A stretch of DNA of 47,380 nucleotides, from NCBI GenBank assembly GCA_900113995.1, contig FORK01000018.1, positions 1 to 47,380 on the forward strand. Reading direction: 5' to 3'. Of the stretch, positions 15,358 to 23,287 are shown in pieces. The notes beneath the pieces were generated by a model, which made no database searches, was not told the DNA's origin, and saw nothing but the letters and a program-made list of their open reading frames with translations. The stretch is from Ruminococcaceae bacterium D5 (lineage in GTDB: Bacteria > Bacillota > Clostridia > Oscillospirales > Ruminococcaceae). A program made the translations under genes and the position numbers. How positions within the stretch are numbered: the first letter of the stretch is position 1; each line of letters starts with the position of its first letter.

Positions 15358-16497
15358 TTACAGCTCGGTATAGCTGCCCAAAAATTCAAACGGTTCAGGT
15401 CCGGCGGCCAGCTCGGAAAGCAGGGCCAGCACCTCCTCGGAATAGACCGAAGCCTCCAGGTCGAAATAGAATTTGAACTCAAATTCCCTTCCGAGAATCG
15501 GGCGGCTTTCAATCTTGGTCAGATTGAGGCCGAGCATCGCAAATTTCGAGAGCAGCGCATTGAGCGAGCCGGGCCGGTGGGGCATCTCGGCCATCATGCT
15601 GATTCTCGATGCGCCGGGATAGATCTCCATTTCCTTCGAAATGCAGATGAAGCGGGTGTAGTTGTGGTCACTGTCGGAAATCGCATCCGAAAGGATGTCA
15701 AGCCGGTAAAGCGCGGCACACTCCCGGGAGGAAATCGCCGCAACGTCCCGGCGGTCCGATTCCGAAACCATCTTGGCCGCCACCGCCGTATTGGCGCAGG
15801 GGGTTACCCTGATTCCGGGATGGGCCGCAAGGAATGCGCGGCACTGCCCAATCGCCTGCCCATGGGAATAGATCTCCCGGATATCGCCGAGAGCGGTCCC
15901 GCGCCTGGCGAGCAGATTGTGGGAGATCCGCAGCTTCAGTCCGCGTACAATCGGAAAGCGGTACTGCTTCATCAGGTCATAGACCTCGTTGACCGATCCA
16001 TAGGAGCTGTTCTCGATCGGCAGCACACCGTAGCGGCATTTCCCCGCCCCGACCGCCCGAAACACGTCCTCAAACTGCGGATAATAAACGATCTCGGGAT
16101 ATTGGAACAGGCGGTTGACCGCAATCTGGGAATAAGCCCCTTCCACCCCCTGGCAGGCGACCACCGCATCGGTCGGGAAGAGCTTGGGGGTGTTTTCCAG
16201 CGCCGCGCGGATCTGTCCGGTCAGCGTCTCCACGCGGGGAACCGAGCGGTTCTGATAGGAGCGTCCCATCTCCATCAGCTGCTGGAACAGGTGGGAGACA
16301 TAGGGCGCGAGCCCGGCCGGCGCCTTCTCCCGCGCCCGGCGCAGGATCTCGCGCTCCCGCGCGGGGTCAAAGGTCGGAAGGTGATGCTCCTGCTTATAGG
16401 CGGCCACATCGAGGGAAATCTCCATCCGCTCGAGGAAAAGCCGTTCCATCTCGCTGTTGATCTCGTCGATCCGCCTGCGGCAGTCCTTTAGTTCCAT
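15358..16497 (-). CDS. pheA: Bifunctional chorismate mutase/prephenate dehydratase (P-protein)
   Basis: It converts chorismate to prephenate and on to phenylpyruvate, committing carbon to phenylalanine. The order is an AroQ-type chorismate mutase helix bundle (residues 1 to about 85, starting MELKDCRRRIDEINSEME), prephenate dehydratase (about 108-285, with VACQGVEGAYSQIA, GVLPIENSSYGSV and YTRFICIS) and a C-terminal ACT domain. The ACT domain carries the Phe-binding ESRP motif (KIESRPILGREFEF), so feedback inhibition by Phe is expected. The start overlaps the aroC stop by 10 nt, with AAAGGAAGAG upstream. Confidence 0.96.
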   Translation of the reverse strand: MELKDCRRRIDEINSEMERLFLERMEISLDVAAYKQEHHLPTFDPAREREILRRAREKAPAGLAPYVSHLFQQLMEMGRSYQNRSVPRVETLTGQIRAALENTPKLFPTDAVVACQGVEGAYSQIAVNRLFQYPEIVYYPQFEDVFRAVGAGKCRYGVLPIENSSYGSVNEVYDLMKQYRFPIVRGLKLRISHNLLARRGTALGDIREIYSHGQAIGQCRAFLAAHPGIRVTPCANTAVAAKMVSESDRRDVAAISSRECAALYRLDILSDAISDSDHNYTRFICISKEMEIYPGASRISMMAEMPHRPGSLNALLSKFAMLGLNLTKIESRPILGREFEFKFYFDLEASVYSEEVLALLSELAAGPEPFEFLGSYTEL

Positions 16498-17585
16498 TCA
16501 TCTCTTCCTTTCGATTCGAGCATCAGGTCGAGCAGCACCAGCGCGGCGGCCGCTTCGACGCAGGGAACGGCGCGGAGCACAACACAGGGGTCATGCCTTC
16601 CATGAATCACAAGGGGTGCGCCGCATTCTCCGGACAGACTGACCGTCCTCTGCTCCAGCGCGATCGACGGGGTTGGTTTGAACGCCGCCCGGAACAGGAG
16701 GGGCATCCCCGTTGAGATTCCCCCAAGGATTCCTCCATGCCGGTTTGTCTCGGTGGCGACCCGCCCCGCCTTCATCACAAAGGGGTCGTTGTGCTCGCTG
16801 CCGGTCATCGCGGAGGCGGAAAAGCCCGCGCCGAATTCGATTCCCTTCACGGCCGGAATCGAAAAAACCGCCGAGGAAATCCGGCTTTCGAGGCTCTCGC
16901 AAAGCGGTTCGCCGAGTCCGGCGGGCAGCCCCGACACAGCGCATTCCACGATCCCCCCCACCGAATCAAGTTTTTGCCGCGCGGCCTCGATTTCCGCCTT
17001 CATCCGCCTGCCCGCCTGGTCGTCGAGCACCGGGAACGGCTTGGCGGACACCGTCCGCAGCGTTTCAGCGTCCACCGAAACCGGATCAAAGGGCGCGTCC
17101 TCCACCCCGTGGATTGCGGCGATATGCGCCCCTACCATCACGCCCTTCCGGGCAAGAAGCTGTATCGCCGCCGCACCGGCAAAGCAGAGCGGCGCGGTCA
17201 GCCGTCCCGAGAACTGCCCGCCGCCCCGGATATCATTCGCTCCATGGTATTTGACGAAAGCGGAGTAGTCGGCATGCATCGGCCGCGGCAGGTCGCGGAG
17301 CTTCTCATAATCCTGCGAGCGGCGGTCCCCGTTTTCGATCACCGCGCAGAGCGGCGCGCCGCAGGTCACTCCGCCGCAAAGCCCCGAAAGGATGCGGGGA
17401 CGGTCCGTCTCCCGCCGCGCGGTGGAAAAGGCGCCGCCCGGCGCGCGCCGCGCCATGAACCGCTCGATTTCATCGAAATCCAGCCGGATTCCGGCAGGCA
17501 GGCCGTCGATCACCGCGCCGATCGCCTCTCCGTGCGACTGGCCGAAGATGGTGACAGTGAGCATTTTTCCAAAGCTAGAGGACAT
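16488..17585 (-). CDS. aroC: Chorismate synthase
   Basis: It eliminates phosphate from EPSP to give chorismate, using reduced FMN. The 365-aa length is normal. Motifs include FGQSHGEAIGAVIDGLPAG, RAPGGAFSTARRETDRP, the flavin-site GGGQFSGRLTAP and the late GRHDPCVVLRAVPCVEAAA. The last differs slightly from the canonical GRHDPC..PRAVP. The start at 17585 has GGGAGGG 7 nt upstream and lies inside the end of aroA (11-nt overlap). Confidence 0.95.
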   Translation of the reverse strand: MSSSFGKMLTVTIFGQSHGEAIGAVIDGLPAGIRLDFDEIERFMARRAPGGAFSTARRETDRPRILSGLCGGVTCGAPLCAVIENGDRRSQDYEKLRDLPRPMHADYSAFVKYHGANDIRGGGQFSGRLTAPLCFAGAAAIQLLARKGVMVGAHIAAIHGVEDAPFDPVSVDAETLRTVSAKPFPVLDDQAGRRMKAEIEAARQKLDSVGGIVECAVSGLPAGLGEPLCESLESRISSAVFSIPAVKGIEFGAGFSASAMTGSEHNDPFVMKAGRVATETNRHGGILGGISTGMPLLFRAAFKPTPSIALEQRTVSLSGECGAPLVIHGRHDPCVVLRAVPCVEAAAALVLLDLMLESKGRDEWN

Positions 17586-18843
17586 CGGCAATCCCTCCCA
17601 GTGATTGGTAGTCGTCAAAAAATCCCGGATAGGACTTACGGCAGGCCTCGGCCCCATCCAAAACCACCGGACCTCCGCAGAGCATCGCGGCCATTGCCAT
17701 TGACATGACAATCCGATGATCGTTAGCACAGTCAACTTCCCCGCCCGAAAGCGCTCTCCCCCGGATCACCAGCCCGTCGGGCAGCTCGTCAGCATCCCCG
17801 CCCAGCGCCCGGATGGCGGCGGACACCGTTTGGAGCCGGTCGCTCTCCTTGAGGCGGAGGCGCGCCGCGTTGAAAATCCGGGTCTCCCCCTCCGCGGCAC
17901 AGCCGCAGACGGCAAGGATCGGGACAAGATCAGGGATGGCGGCGGCGTCGATGTCAATCCCCCGCAGCGGGCGCGGCGCAACGCTCACCGAACCGCCGGC
18001 AGTTTCCTCCACCGCCGCGCCGAAGCGGCGCAGCAGCCCGACGATCGCGCGGTCCCCCTGCGGGGAAGCAGGATCAAGCCCGCCGACCGTCACCGGCCCT
18101 CCGTCGGGGCGCAGCGCCCCTGCCGCGAGATAGAACGCGGCGTTCGACCAGTCCCCCTCGCAGGACAGCTCGCCTGGCGAGCGGTAGCACTGGCCGCCCG
18201 GAATCCTCCAGCCATTTTCAGCGGGACTGATGCGGATTCCAAACCGCCGCAGCGTCCGCAGGGTCATCTCAACATATCCCGCCGACTCGAGCGGCGTGGT
18301 GAGGACAATTTCACTCTCTCCCGGCAGCAGGGGCAGTGCAAAGAGCAGCCCGGTGACATATTGGGAGCTTACATTTCCCGGCAGGCTGTAACGCCCCGGC
18401 GCAAGTCCCCCCGAAAGCTCCAGCGGCAGAGCTTTTCCTTCGATCAGCGCCCCATGCTCCTCCAGAAGCTCCCGCAGGGGGGAGAGCGGGCGCTGAGGCA
18501 GGCGGCCCGACCCTGTTACGGTGCGGCGCAGTCCCAGAGCGGGAATCAGCGGCAGCAGAAAGCGCAGGGTCGATCCGCTTTCCCCGCAGTCGATCGTCCC
18601 CTCCTCGGCGGGGCATCTGACCGGCGCGATCCGCCAGTGCCGTCCGTCCGGGCTGTCGAGCCGAGCGCCGAGTGCGCGCAGGCATTCCGCCGTAGCCTCG
18701 ATGTCCCGATTCGCCGCGCCGGCCGTCAGGACCGTTTCGCGGTCGGCGAGCGCCGCACAGATCATCGCGCGGTGCACGTCGGACTTTGAGGCCACCGCTT
18801 GCACCCGTCCCGCCAGCGGGTGCGGCGTAATTTTCAGCTTCAT
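17575..18843 (-). CDS. aroA: 3-phosphoshikimate 1-carboxyvinyltransferase (EPSP synthase)
   Basis: It joins PEP to shikimate 3-phosphate. The 422-aa protein has the two-domain inverted barrel fold. Visible motifs are the N-terminal ASKSDVHRAMICAALA, CGESGSTLRFLLPL around the PEP site, SSQYVTGLLFALPLL and LKESDRLQTV. The Shine-Dalgarno GGAGGGG is 5 nt before ATG. aroB ends 40 nt upstream. Confidence 0.95.
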   Translation of the reverse strand: MKLKITPHPLAGRVQAVASKSDVHRAMICAALADRETVLTAGAANRDIEATAECLRALGARLDSPDGRHWRIAPVRCPAEEGTIDCGESGSTLRFLLPLIPALGLRRTVTGSGRLPQRPLSPLRELLEEHGALIEGKALPLELSGGLAPGRYSLPGNVSSQYVTGLLFALPLLPGESEIVLTTPLESAGYVEMTLRTLRRFGIRISPAENGWRIPGGQCYRSPGELSCEGDWSNAAFYLAAGALRPDGGPVTVGGLDPASPQGDRAIVGLLRRFGAAVEETAGGSVSVAPRPLRGIDIDAAAIPDLVPILAVCGCAAEGETRIFNAARLRLKESDRLQTVSAAIRALGGDADELPDGLVIRGRALSGGEVDCANDHRIVMSMAMAAMLCGGPVVLDGAEACRKSYPGFFDDYQSLGGIADVL

Positions 18844-18883
18844 CGGAACCCCTCCATTTTGAAGATCAGCCGGACGCGCCTGC

Positions 18884-19939
18884 TCAGTTCAGTCCGTCGG
18901 CAAAAAAGCCTTCCAGCTCCGCGGCCGGCATGGGACGCAGCACACAGCTTCCCGCGGCGGCAGGCAGCACCAGGGTGATCGAATCCCCCCGGCGCTTCTT
19001 GTCATTGACCGCGGCCGCCGCCAGCTCCTGGGCGGAGAAGGCGCACCGGCTTTCCAGCCCGCAGCGGTCAAGCGCTTCTTCCAGCAGGGCAAGCGCCTCA
19101 TGCGAAAGCATGCCCCGCTTGACGCAGGCGCGGGCGATCAGCGCGGTGCCGATTGCAACCGCCCGCCCATGGGTGATGCCGAGTCCGGAGCAGCGTTCAA
19201 TGGCGTGGGCCGCCGTATGGCCAAGATTCAGCTTCTGCCGCTCGGCCTGATCGCGCTCGTCGGCGGCAACCACCGCCGCCTTGATCGAGATGCAGCGGGC
19301 CACCATCGCCTCGGGTTCCCGCTCCCAGTCCCCCTCGCACATCATCGAGAGGAGCTGTGCATCAAATCCCATACCGTATTTGATCATCTCGCCGAGGCCG
19401 TCGAGCCGGTAGCAGCCGGGCAGCGTCGAAAGCAGGGTGGTGTCGCAGAGCACCAGTTCTGGCTGCCAGAAGGCTCCGGCGAGATTCTTGCCGGCCGCGA
19501 GGTCAACCGCCGTCTTGCCCCCCACCGAGGAGTCGATCATCGCCAGAAGGCTTGTGGGAATCTGTACAAAACGGATTCCCCGCAGGTAACAGGCCGCTGC
19601 AAAGCCGGCGAGATCTCCCACCACCCCGCCGCCCAGAGCGACGATGAGGTCCGAACGGGTCAGCCCCGCTCCGGCGAGCGATTCCAGTACATGGGAGAGC
19701 GTCTCCATGTTTTTGGAGCCTTCCCCATGGGGAAATACGATCCGGACGGCCGAAAATCCCGCATCGCGTAGCGACCGCTCGGCCGCTTCGCCGTAAAGGG
19801 CATTCACCGTGTCGTCGGCAATGACAGCGGCGCCACAGGGCGAAACGACCCGGGCAATCTCCTCCCCGCAGCGGTCCAGCAGGCCGCTGCCGATCAGCAG
19901 GTCGTAGCGGTGCCCCGTCTCAATCGAAATTCTCCGCAT
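18884..19939 (-). CDS. aroB: 3-dehydroquinate synthase
   Basis: It cyclises DAHP to 3-dehydroquinate using NAD and a metal ion. The 351-aa protein shows ALGGGVVGDLAGFAAACYLRG, the signature SLLAMIDSSVGGKTAVDLAA, KYGMGFD, and the metal-ligand motifs NLGHTAAHAIE and ITHGRAVAIG. The 3-nt gap from tyrA and the Shine-Dalgarno AAAGGTG inside the end of tyrA show tight coupling. Confidence 0.95.
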   Translation of the reverse strand: MRRISIETGHRYDLLIGSGLLDRCGEEIARVVSPCGAAVIADDTVNALYGEAAERSLRDAGFSAVRIVFPHGEGSKNMETLSHVLESLAGAGLTRSDLIVALGGGVVGDLAGFAAACYLRGIRFVQIPTSLLAMIDSSVGGKTAVDLAAGKNLAGAFWQPELVLCDTTLLSTLPGCYRLDGLGEMIKYGMGFDAQLLSMMCEGDWEREPEAMVARCISIKAAVVAADERDQAERQKLNLGHTAAHAIERCSGLGITHGRAVAIGTALIARACVKRGMLSHEALALLEEALDRCGLESRCAFSAQELAAAAVNDKKRRGDSITLVLPAAAGSCVLRPMPAAELEGFFADGLN

Positions 19940-19942
19940 TGT

Positions 19943-20785
19943 TCACAGCACCTTTCCGTCCGCTTCTTCCTTACGAACCCGCCCCATCCGCAACATCTCG
20001 TGGAGTGTTTCGGCATCCTTCGACGCAATTGCGTCATGAAACCTCTGAAGCCGTCCGATCAGCTCGCCCAGCTCTGCGGAAAGCGGTTCGCTGTTGTCAA
20101 GGAACAGCTCGGTCCACATGTCCTCCTGCAGGCAGGCGACGCGAGTCATATCGCGATAGCTGCCGGCCGAAAAACCCCGATGACGCAGCGAGCAGGGCGA
20201 CTGGACGTAGGCGCTCGAAACGACGTGGGCCATCTGTGAGGTGTAGGCGATCATACGGTCGTGTTCGGCCGCGTCGGTGATCACCACCCGCTCGAAGCCC
20301 AGTTCAAGGGACAGAGCCTTGGCCTTCGCCACCGTCTCAATTGCCATCCCGGTCGGCGGCACAAGAATCATCGAAGCGCCTTCAAACATGCTCCCAGTCG
20401 AGCTGTCAAATCCTGCGTGCTCAACTCCCGCCATCGGGTGGGCGCCGATAAAGTCAAAGCCGTATTCCTTCGCCAGCGCAAAGCAGGGAGCGCAGACCGG
20501 CTGCTTCACCCCGCAGGTGTCGAAAACCAACGCGCCCTTTTTGATCTGAGGCGCGTGCTCGGTCAGCCAGCGGATCGTCATCTGGGGGTAGAGCGCAATA
20601 AAAACGACGTCGCATTCCGCCAGCCGGTCGTCGGTCAGCGGTCCGTCCACCGCACCGACCAGCTTGGCCTTGCAGAGGATTTGCCGGGTGCGGTTCCAGC
20701 CGTATACCATGTGGCCGGTTTTCTCTTTGAATGCCCGGGCAATCGATCCGCCGATCAGCCCCAGCCCTGCTACTGCTATATTCAT
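19943..20785 (-). CDS. tyrA: Prephenate dehydrogenase
   Basis: It oxidatively decarboxylates prephenate to 4-hydroxyphenylpyruvate for tyrosine. The 280-aa protein has an N-terminal NAD fold (MNIAVAGLGLIGGSIARAF), the catalytic region GAHPMAGVEHAGFDSS and a helical dimerisation domain. No ACT domain is seen at the C-terminus, so tyrosine control may rest on aroF and the leader. The start at 20785 is preferred because AAGGAG is 9 nt upstream. The longer frame upstream has no ribosome site at its own start. Confidence 0.94.
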   Translation of the reverse strand: MNIAVAGLGLIGGSIARAFKEKTGHMVYGWNRTRQILCKAKLVGAVDGPLTDDRLAECDVVFIALYPQMTIRWLTEHAPQIKKGALVFDTCGVKQPVCAPCFALAKEYGFDFIGAHPMAGVEHAGFDSSTGSMFEGASMILVPPTGMAIETVAKAKALSLELGFERVVITDAAEHDRMIAYTSQMAHVVSSAYVQSPCSLRHRGFSAGSYRDMTRVACLQEDMWTELFLDNSEPLSAELGELIGRLQRFHDAIASKDAETLHEMLRMGRVRKEEADGKVL

Positions 20786-20834
20786 CGTTCGTTTCTCCTT
20801 CATTTCACATTCTGGCTTTGCCGTATATCTGAGA

Positions 20835-21842
20835 TCAGGCTTTGTAGGCAAACGGCTTAATCCGGCGCACCGCCTCAGCGAGATCGTCGAACGCGCCGGG
20901 GGTCAGCGACTGCGGACCGTCACATTTGGCATGGGCCGGATCGTTATGCACCTCGATCATCAGACCGTCGGCGCCGCAGGCTGTGGCTGCCAGTGCCATC
21001 GGCTTGACCAGCCGCGCAATTCCGCTCGCATGGCTTGGATCGACGATCACCGGCAGATGGGTCATTTCGTGAAGCATCGGAATCGCCGAAAGGTCAAGGG
21101 TGTTGCGGGTGGCCGTCTCAAAGGTGCGGATACCGCGCTCGCAGAGAATGACCCGGTGGTTGCCGCCCGCCATGATATATTCGGCGCTCATCAGCAGCTC
21201 CTGCAGGGTATTGGCAAGGCCCCGCTTCAGAAGAATCGGCTTATCGGTATGCCCGACCTGCCGCAGAAGTTCAAAGTTCTGCATATTGCGCGCACCAATC
21301 TGGATGATATCCACCTCGTCGAATAGATCAAGCTGGGAAAGATCCATCAGCTCGGTGACGATCGGAAGTCCGGTTTCCTTCTTGACCTCCAGCAGAAGCT
21401 TGATGCCGTCCGCGTGAAGCCCCTGAAAGGCATAAGGGGAGGTGCGGGGCTTAAAGGCGCCGCCACGCAGCAGGGTGGCTCCCGCGGCCTTAACCCGCAG
21501 GGCAACCTCAAGAAGCTGTTCGCGGGATTCCACCGAGCAGGGACCGGCGATGATCGGACAGCTGCCATCCCCGAAGGAGGCATCCCCGACGGTGACCACA
21601 GTGTTGTCCGGGTGGAAGGCGCGGTTGGCCTCCTTATAGGGCTGGGAAATGCGTTTGACATCCTGCACGATATCGAGCGCGCGGATCAGCTCGATGTCAA
21701 CCTTGGAGGTATCTCCCACCAAGCCGAGAATGGTCTGCACCTTTCCTACCGTCGGATGGACCTCCAGACCTAAGCTTTCCAGCCATGCGGTAAGATCGGC
21801 AATTCTCTCGGAATCAGGATTTTCTTTCAAAATAACAACCAT
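20835..21842 (-). CDS. aroF: DAHP synthase with N-terminal regulatory domain
   Basis: It condenses PEP and erythrose 4-phosphate, the entry step to all aromatics. The 335-aa protein is the type I-beta form: a ferredoxin-like regulatory domain (residues 1 to about 75, from [20 protein letters not shown]) precedes the barrel ([33 protein letters not shown]). In Thermotoga that domain mediates Tyr/Phe inhibition, so feedback control is expected. Two ATGs are adjacent (21845 and 21842). AAAAGGGG is better spaced for the second. It is the first structural gene after the attenuator. Confidence 0.95.
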   Translation of the reverse strand: MVVILKENPDSERIADLTAWLESLGLEVHPTVGKVQTILGLVGDTSKVDIELIRALDIVQDVKRISQPYKEANRAFHPDNTVVTVGDASFGDGSCPIIAGPCSVESREQLLEVALRVKAAGATLLRGGAFKPRTSPYAFQGLHADGIKLLLEVKKETGLPIVTELMDLSQLDLFDEVDIIQIGARNMQNFELLRQVGHTDKPILLKRGLANTLQELLMSAEYIMAGGNHRVILCERGIRTFETATRNTLDLSAIPMLHEMTHLPVIVDPSHASGIARLVKPMALAATACGADGLMIEVHNDPAHAKCDGPQSLTPGAFDDLAEAVRRIKPFAYKA

Positions 21843-21895
21843 CATGCTACCCCTTTTCTTTTGTTTCAATAACCGGCGCAGGCGCTGCAGAAGCA

Positions 21896-21932
21896 TCAAA
21901 AAGGGCTTCGCAGCACTCACTGCGAAGCCCTT
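21896..21932 (-). terminator. Attenuator terminator between leader peptide and aroF
   Basis: On the minus-strand transcript AAGGGCUUCGCAG pairs with CUGCGAAGCCCUU (13 bp, 21920-21932 with 21901-21913) around a 6-nt loop, followed by a U-run. It lies after the leader stop (21957) and before the aroF ribosome site (about 21850), the position of an attenuator rather than of a gene-end terminator. Confidence 0.92.
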
Positions 21933-21999
21933 ATCCTTCTATCGCATCCGTTTTCCTTAAACGGCACAGGACAATGCTTTCTTGTTTGCAGTGAACGCC
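21912..21999 (-). promoter_or_regulatory. Candidate antiterminator pairing of the aro leader
   Basis: RNA from 21999-21988 (GGCGUUCACUGC, inside the leader frame, codons 26-30) can pair over 12 bp including G-U pairs with RNA from 21923-21912 (GCAGUGAGUGCU). The latter forms the terminator loop and inner stem, so the two structures exclude each other. A further leader hairpin (AGCUUUGCC at 22034-22026 with GGCAAGGCU at 22013-22005) sits over the Phe/Tyr codons. Pairings were found by eye; no folding energies were computed. Confidence 0.65.
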
Positions 22000-22076
22000 A
22001 AATAAGCCTTGCCAAAAAAGTAAAAGGCAAAGCTAAAGTAAAAATAATATTCACTTGCAAACAGCTTGTGATTCAT
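21957..22076 (-). CDS. Phe/Tyr-rich leader peptide of the aromatic operon
   Basis: A 39-codon frame starts at ATG 22076 with a good AGGAG 8 nt upstream and ends in TAA. It contains 8 Phe and 5 Tyr and no Trp. Residues 10-21 read YYFYFSFAFYFF, ten aromatics in twelve. It lies between an extended -10 promoter and a strong terminator, directly ahead of eight Phe/Tyr synthesis genes. This is the standard layout of a ribosome-stalling leader: shortage of charged tRNA-Phe or tRNA-Tyr would stall translation here and favour antitermination. No function for the peptide itself is implied. Confidence 0.85.
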   Translation of the reverse strand: MNHKLFASEYYFYFSFAFYFFGKAYLAFTANKKALSCAV

Positions 22077-22118
22077 AACGGCGATCTCCTGTGTCCCCTT
22101 CGGGATTGGATTTGTTTT

Positions 22119-22147
22119 ATTATAACACCATACCGCCGTCTTGGCTA
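22119..22147 (-). promoter_or_regulatory. Promoter of the aromatic amino acid operon
   Basis: Minus-strand TATAAT (22119-22124) is preceded by TG one base away, an extended -10 element. The -35 region 17 bp upstream (TAGCCA) is poor, which is usual for extended -10 promoters. The start near 22112 gives a leader RNA of about 200 nt before the attenuator ends. Confidence 0.75.
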
Positions 22148-22369
22148 TCGGCAAATTGTATACCTGTTTTCCCATTTTGAAAAAATTTTTATTGTCTCTT
22201 GACAAAACTCCTTGCTGCTTAAGTCCCGTTGTGGACATTCTGGACCCCTGCTCACAGGAAGTCCCATGGCTGGGTCCCGACTCCGTTCCCGGCTCATCCA
22301 GGGGCTTGAGCAAACCCCGGGAGGGCATGATTCCGGCATCCCGCTCAAAAAGGCCTGATCGTCTTTCCG

Positions 22370-22500
22370 CCTGTATTGCCTGCCCCACAGCCCGGAAACA
22401 GCCGCCCTTCTCCCGTAAGCAGGCGCCCGCTGCTCCGTTTCGTCCCTACCGTCTGTCCGGTGAGCGGCGCGCCCGAGCAGGGCACCGCCCCTTTCTCTGC
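22370..22500 (-). repeat. Dispersed intergenic repeat, copy 5 (partial, inverted)
   Basis: In plus orientation it reads TGCCTGCCCCACAGCCCGGA, then AACAGCCGCCC and CTGTCCGGTGAGCGGCGCGC, ending CCGAGCAGGGC. This matches the middle of copies 4 and 6 in the orientation of copy 6. Both end modules are missing. The adjoining 22148-22369 holds no gene I can support. Confidence 0.5.
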
Positions 22501-22537
22501 AACAAATATACCCCCGCCGCCGCGGTTTCCCGCCCGC

Positions 22538-23197
22538 CTACATCAACTGGGTTCCGTTGATTTTCAGCCCGAAGCGGTATCCGAAGAACTGTGCTGCGCG
22601 GCGGCAGAGCATCATCCGCTCCAGAAAAATTTCAAAGTAATCGGCGACCGGGCTGACCCCGGTATCGACGGTAAGCACCAGCGTAAAGGTTCGGCTTTCG
22701 ACATCGGTTTTTAACGACGACTGCTCCACCGAGTAATTGACCCGGTCGTGGATATCAAAGCTCGGAACATCCCGGTTGCGAACCCGCGAACGGCGCACAT
22801 CGCTTTTATCCGCGAGAATCAGAGCCGCAGCCAGCGCATTGACCGGATAAGCGGTATGTTCGTCGTGGTTGCCGATAGCGGCGATCACCTGCGCGACCTC
22901 GTTGGGTTCCATCCCCATTTTGTCGAGAATACGGAACGCCATGACCGCGCCGGACTGGGCATGATCAATGCGGTTGACAACGTTTCCGATGTCGTGCATA
23001 AAACCGGCGATCCGCGCAAGCTCGACGGTACGGGGATCGTACCCCAGCTCGGTAAGAATGTTCTGCGTCACCGTCGCAACCCGCACCACATGGGCGAAGC
23101 TGTGCTCTGTGTAGCCGAGCGCAACAAGCGAGGCGTCTGCCTGACGGATATAGCTTTTGATCTCCTCGCTGGAGGAGACGTCCTGATAGGTGACCAC
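22538..23197 (-). CDS. HD domain phosphohydrolase
   Basis: The 219-aa cytoplasmic protein has an HD domain: His in HSFAHVVRV, the HD pair in AGFMHDIGN, and downstream GNHDEH and LADKSDVRR. HD proteins hydrolyse phosphate esters of nucleotides, but the substrate here cannot be read from the sequence. The start is GTG at 23197 with AAGGGGG upstream. It is transcribed alone from its own promoter at 23228-23256. Confidence 0.85.
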   Translation of the reverse strand: MVTYQDVSSSEEIKSYIRQADASLVALGYTEHSFAHVVRVATVTQNILTELGYDPRTVELARIAGFMHDIGNVVNRIDHAQSGAVMAFRILDKMGMEPNEVAQVIAAIGNHDEHTAYPVNALAAALILADKSDVRRSRVRNRDVPSFDIHDRVNYSVEQSSLKTDVESRTFTLVLTVDTGVSPVADYFEIFLERMMLCRRAAQFFGYRFGLKINGTQLM

Positions 23198-23227
23198 ACG
23201 GGTTCCCCCTTCCTCTTTTTCGCTTAA

Positions 23228-23256
23228 AGTATACCTGTTTTGGTCCGTTGTGGCAA
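23228..23256 (-). promoter_or_regulatory. Promoter of the HD-domain gene
   Basis: Minus-strand TTGCCA (23251-23256), 17 bp and TATACT (23228-23233) lie 30 bp before the GTG start. Confidence 0.75.
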
Positions 23257-23287
23257 GGGGAAATGAGGCTTTTAGGGGAGAATGCCT

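Noticed and set aside
22148-22369. Riboswitch or T-box upstream of the aromatic operon
   Set aside because: This DNA is upstream of the promoter, not transcribed with the operon, and no conserved T-box or riboswitch core is seen.
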